Below, in pieces: positions 63,501 to 64,000 of a stretch of 64,000 nucleotides of DNA. Below the pieces are notes generated by a model that saw only the letters and a list, made by a program, of their open reading frames with translations, searched no databases and was not told where the DNA came from. Both the position numbers and the translations under genes were made by a program. Within the stretch, counting starts at the first letter, position 1, and each line of letters starts with the position of its first letter. Origin of the DNA: Mytilisepta virgata (lineage: Eukaryota > Mollusca > Bivalvia > Mytilida > Mytilidae); assembly GCA_028015205.1 (NCBI GenBank), contig JAPWFG010000020.1:1054001-1118000 (forward strand). Reading direction: 5' to 3'.

Positions 63501-64000
63501 ACAATTACATTGAAAAAAAAAAACAAGTATACAACATAGACAATTCTAATGCTGACTTACTGGACTTTAACTTTCCTACAGGAAATATTAATATGCAAAT
63601 TATCCACCGGATCATACACATTTAAATCAAATTGTAACTAATATTTTTAGGCTAAAAATACACATTCATTCCATACACTAATTAACCAGATCAAATTTAA
63701 TGTAATCATACTAAAATTTTTATTTTTTTTTTAAATAAATCAGTTATGGAAAACTGATTTCAAAGGAATCAATTTTTCATACTTTTAAATCAAGCAAAAG
63801 TTGGAATTTATAAATATATGAAAATACAAGGAAGTGAGGTCAATGAGACAACATTCAACATTTTATTTTAATAAAAACAACAATGAATCTCCCAAATCTT
63901 CCCAGAAATATAGCACTAAGTCATTACAGTTTGGTGTACATCCTGTTCTTTAAATATAGAGTGAATATGTTAACCTGGTTCATTGAGTGAACAGTCGTTA
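51504..64000 (-). CDS. DOCK9/10/11-like: DOCK-D (zizimin) Rho-GEF, DHR-2 and C-terminus, last 10 exons (partial gene)
   Basis: DOCK-D proteins load GTP onto Cdc42 (and Rac1 for some) at membranes through the DHR-2 domain. Exons in coding order: 64000(partial)-63975, 62716-62607, 62111-61989, 59570-59460, 58720-58574, 57736-57529, 56716-56526, 56185-56085, 55353-55215, 51593-51504. They join in frame into 414 residues. Landmarks: GCTAFRTISPNIEKEESG and DDSGMQDVQYTE; RLLGKYFRVALYG; EDGKEYIYKEPKVTSLPEV; NNNIRRFMYETPFTKEGKAH; KQYKRRTILTTHTFPYVKKR; the nucleotide-sensor region LKLQGSVSAQVNAGPLVFAE; tail CSEAVDLNGTLVSTAQMEYH. SGMQD, TTHTFPYVKKR and the serine-rich end (INSSSGASSA) favour DOCK9/10/11 over DOCK6/7/8. 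The N-terminal PH and DHR-1 regions lie beyond the right edge. Which of the three paralogs it is cannot be decided here. Confidence 0.93.
52616..53459 (+). repeat. Dispersed repeat, second copy of family D
   Basis: Starts CTAGAGATTGTGTCTGTAAG and ends CCCCTTCCACATATGTAGAC, GGGC, like 19571-20627. Contains 'AGTCACTCAAGCATGAAATG', and the family word TAGGT. It lacks the pogo-like insertion, so it shows the empty site. Lies in the last DOCK-D intron. Confidence 0.7.
53503..53858. mobile_element. Fold-back element of reiterated TTATAAGATATCTTATAA units
   Basis: TIRs of about 40 bp: TATGGCCAGCCGTTTTACTA... and, inverted, TATGGCAAGCGGTTTTACTA..., both reaching TTATTCTAACTT. The body is about 10 copies of a roughly 20-bp palindromic unit built on AAGATATCTT. 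The minus-strand frame (KISYKLYKISYK) is only the repeat translated. In the last DOCK-D intron. Confidence 0.8.
55215..55353 (-). CDS. DOCK9/10/11-like: DOCK-D exon, DHR-2 C-terminal helices
   Basis: Local residues 339-385, DFVYVCSEAVDLNGTLVSTA, QMEYHESLKTGFQDIVNRLS, DMFGEK. Matches the final helices of DOCK-D ('QLEYQEEMKxxYxxMxxELSxIM'). Confidence 0.9.
56085..56185 (-). CDS. DOCK9/10/11-like: DOCK-D exon, DHR-2 lobe C
   Basis: Local residues 306-338, VNAGPLVFAEAFLSKEKVSK then FPESKVETLKEVF. VNAGPLxxAxAFL completes the nucleotide-sensor region that begins with SVSAQ in the previous exon. Confidence 0.93.
56526..56716 (-). CDS. DOCK9/10/11-like: DOCK-D exon, DHR-2 lobe C core
   Basis: Local residues 242-305, THTFPYVKKRILVCERKEME, LSPIEVAIDQMQCKIAEMRE, VKRLQLKLQGSVSAQ. 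ELxPIEVAIDxM and KLQLKLQGSVS are near-invariant in DOCK proteins. Acceptor TTTTAAAG is weak but the frame demands it. Confidence 0.93.
57120..57320 (+). repeat. Tandem repeat of about 32 bp, about 6 copies, with CCAAT in each
   Basis: Units like AATGATGACCAATCAAATAG followed by GAATATATAA, at 57123, 57153, 57188, 57220, 57252 and 57283. In a DOCK-D intron. Each unit holds a CCAAT box and a TATATAA-like word, most likely by chance of composition. Confidence 0.85.
57529..57736 (-). CDS. DOCK9/10/11-like: DOCK-D exon, DHR-2 lobe B
   Basis: Local residues 173-241, VDANQLDNRYCHIQVIHVTP, YFDERELQKRLNDYERNNNI, RRFMYETPFTKEGKAHGDID, KQYKRRTIL. Matches 'IQVTHVxPFFDExEL' and 'NIRRFMFExPFT'. Donor GTAGTA directly after TTGA. 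Confidence 0.94.
58574..58720 (-). CDS. DOCK9/10/11-like: DOCK-D exon
   Basis: Local residues 124-172, SYFDDEDGKEYIYKEPKVTS then LPEVCERLSQIYGEKYGKEI. EDGKEYIYKEPKxTxLxEI is a DOCK-D/DHR-2 signature. Confidence 0.94.
59460..59570 (-). CDS. DOCK9/10/11-like: DOCK-D exon
   Basis: Local residues 87-123, RLAASYMSLSQAYTKASEVV then QTGKRLLGKYFRVALYG. GxRLLGxYFRVAFxG is conserved. Phase 0 on both sides. Confidence 0.93.
59664..60824 (+). mobile_element. Hairpin-ended tandem-core repeat, copy 6 (family A subgroup)
   Basis: Starts AACTAGAGGCTGTATCGCTC (5' hairpin collapsed by loss of 11 bases). Core units follow, then GACGGACGCCAAGTGATGGC and the hairpin AGCTCACATGGCCC-TTT-GGGCCAGGTGAGCT at 60792-60822. 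The stem change GACCC/GGGTC to GGCCC/GGGCC is paired. Lies in a DOCK-D intron. About 60490-60590 carries a patch also seen near 58440-58530. Confidence 0.85.
61040..61729. mobile_element. Non-autonomous pogo/Tigger-like element
   Basis: Ends CAGTCGACTTTCATTATCTC and, inverted, TAGTCGACTCTCGTTATCTT, with TA at the left (61038-61039) and a TA-rich right flank. Inner TTCGAGATAGACAAAATTCG and CAACTCAAGCGAGTT words match the element at 19652-20125. No transposase frame. In a DOCK-D intron. Confidence 0.75.
61989..62111 (-). CDS. DOCK9/10/11-like: DOCK-D exon
   Basis: Local residues 46-86, ETMVEYLEKAARSLELAERY then EMLGEIYKLVIPIYEFSRDY. Matches DHR-2 lobe A ('xxAERYExIxxIYKLIIPIYEKxRDF'). Confidence 0.93.
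62607..62716 (-). CDS. DOCK9/10/11-like: DOCK-D exon
   Basis: Local residues 9-45, CFPQGCTAFRTISPNIEKEE then SGIKDDSGMQDVQYTE. The 'ITPNIxEExxMxEDSGMQD' pattern is specific to DOCK-D and marks the start of DHR-2 lobe A. Its first two bases complete the Gly codon left open by the exon at the window edge. Confidence 0.93.
63975..64000 (-). CDS. DOCK9/10/11-like: DOCK-D exon, cut by the window edge
   Basis: Only 26 bases are in view: NDCSLNEP plus one base, then GTTAAC. Donor position and phase fit the next exon exactly, and the composition fits the variable serine/asparagine-rich segment before DHR-2. Short, hence less certain. Confidence 0.65.

Overview
The window is eukaryotic nuclear DNA. 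It is AT-rich, its genes are split into many short exons with GT-AG introns, and most of the rest is made of dispersed repeats, fold-back elements and SINEs. The repeat types (hairpin-ended families with tandem cores, a tRNA-derived SINE, the 'GTTGTTGTCTCTTTGACACA'-type repeat) and the protein similarities point to a bivalve mollusc, probably a mussel. That assignment is inference from recalled families; no search was run. There is no operon, CRISPR array or other prokaryotic feature.

Four protein genes are supported, all assembled by eye from frame-compatible exons. (1) The last coding exon of an XRCC3-like RAD51 paralog, + strand, 857-1117. (2) A complete 17-exon SRBD1/Tex-like gene (YqgF-like, HhH and S1 domains), - strand, 25631 to 7782, about 787 aa. 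(3) A complete 6-exon monocarboxylate-transporter-like SLC16 gene, + strand, 40498-46226, about 458 aa with 12 predicted membrane segments. (4) The 3' ten exons of a DOCK-D/zizimin (DOCK9/10/11-like) Rho-GEF, - strand, from the right edge to 51504, covering most of the DHR-2 domain and the C-terminus. XRCC3 and SRBD1 converge, SRBD1 and SLC16 diverge across about 15 kb of repeat-rich DNA, and SLC16 and DOCK converge. The genes do unrelated jobs (recombination repair, RNA or transcription-linked function, solute transport, GTPase activation), and nothing suggests they work together.

Region by region: 1-723 is a hairpin-ended tandem-core repeat; 1512-2650, 4505-4940 and 5100-6000 are other tandem-core repeats, the last split by a SINE with a 13-bp target duplication; 7.8-25.6 kb is SRBD1, with several transposon copies in its introns; 26.4-27.6 kb is a decayed Ty3/gypsy end; 30.66-32.07 kb is a fold-back element; 32.2-35.6 kb is a dead non-LTR retrotransposon carrying two nested DNA elements; 36.9-38.9 kb holds further repeats; 40.5-46.2 kb is the transporter, whose intron 4 holds a CpG-rich element built of TCCGTA/TGCGTA words with perfect 18-bp terminal inverted repeats; 46.7-50.5 kb holds more hairpin-ended repeats; 51.5-64 kb is DOCK-D.

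The most interesting signals are three: the CpG-rich word-array element in the transporter intron; paired (compensatory) changes in both terminal hairpins of the main repeat family, with a GGACGG-type box beside the terminal hairpin in several otherwise different families; and the loss of two of the three residues linked to proton-coupled lactate transport in the SLC16 protein.
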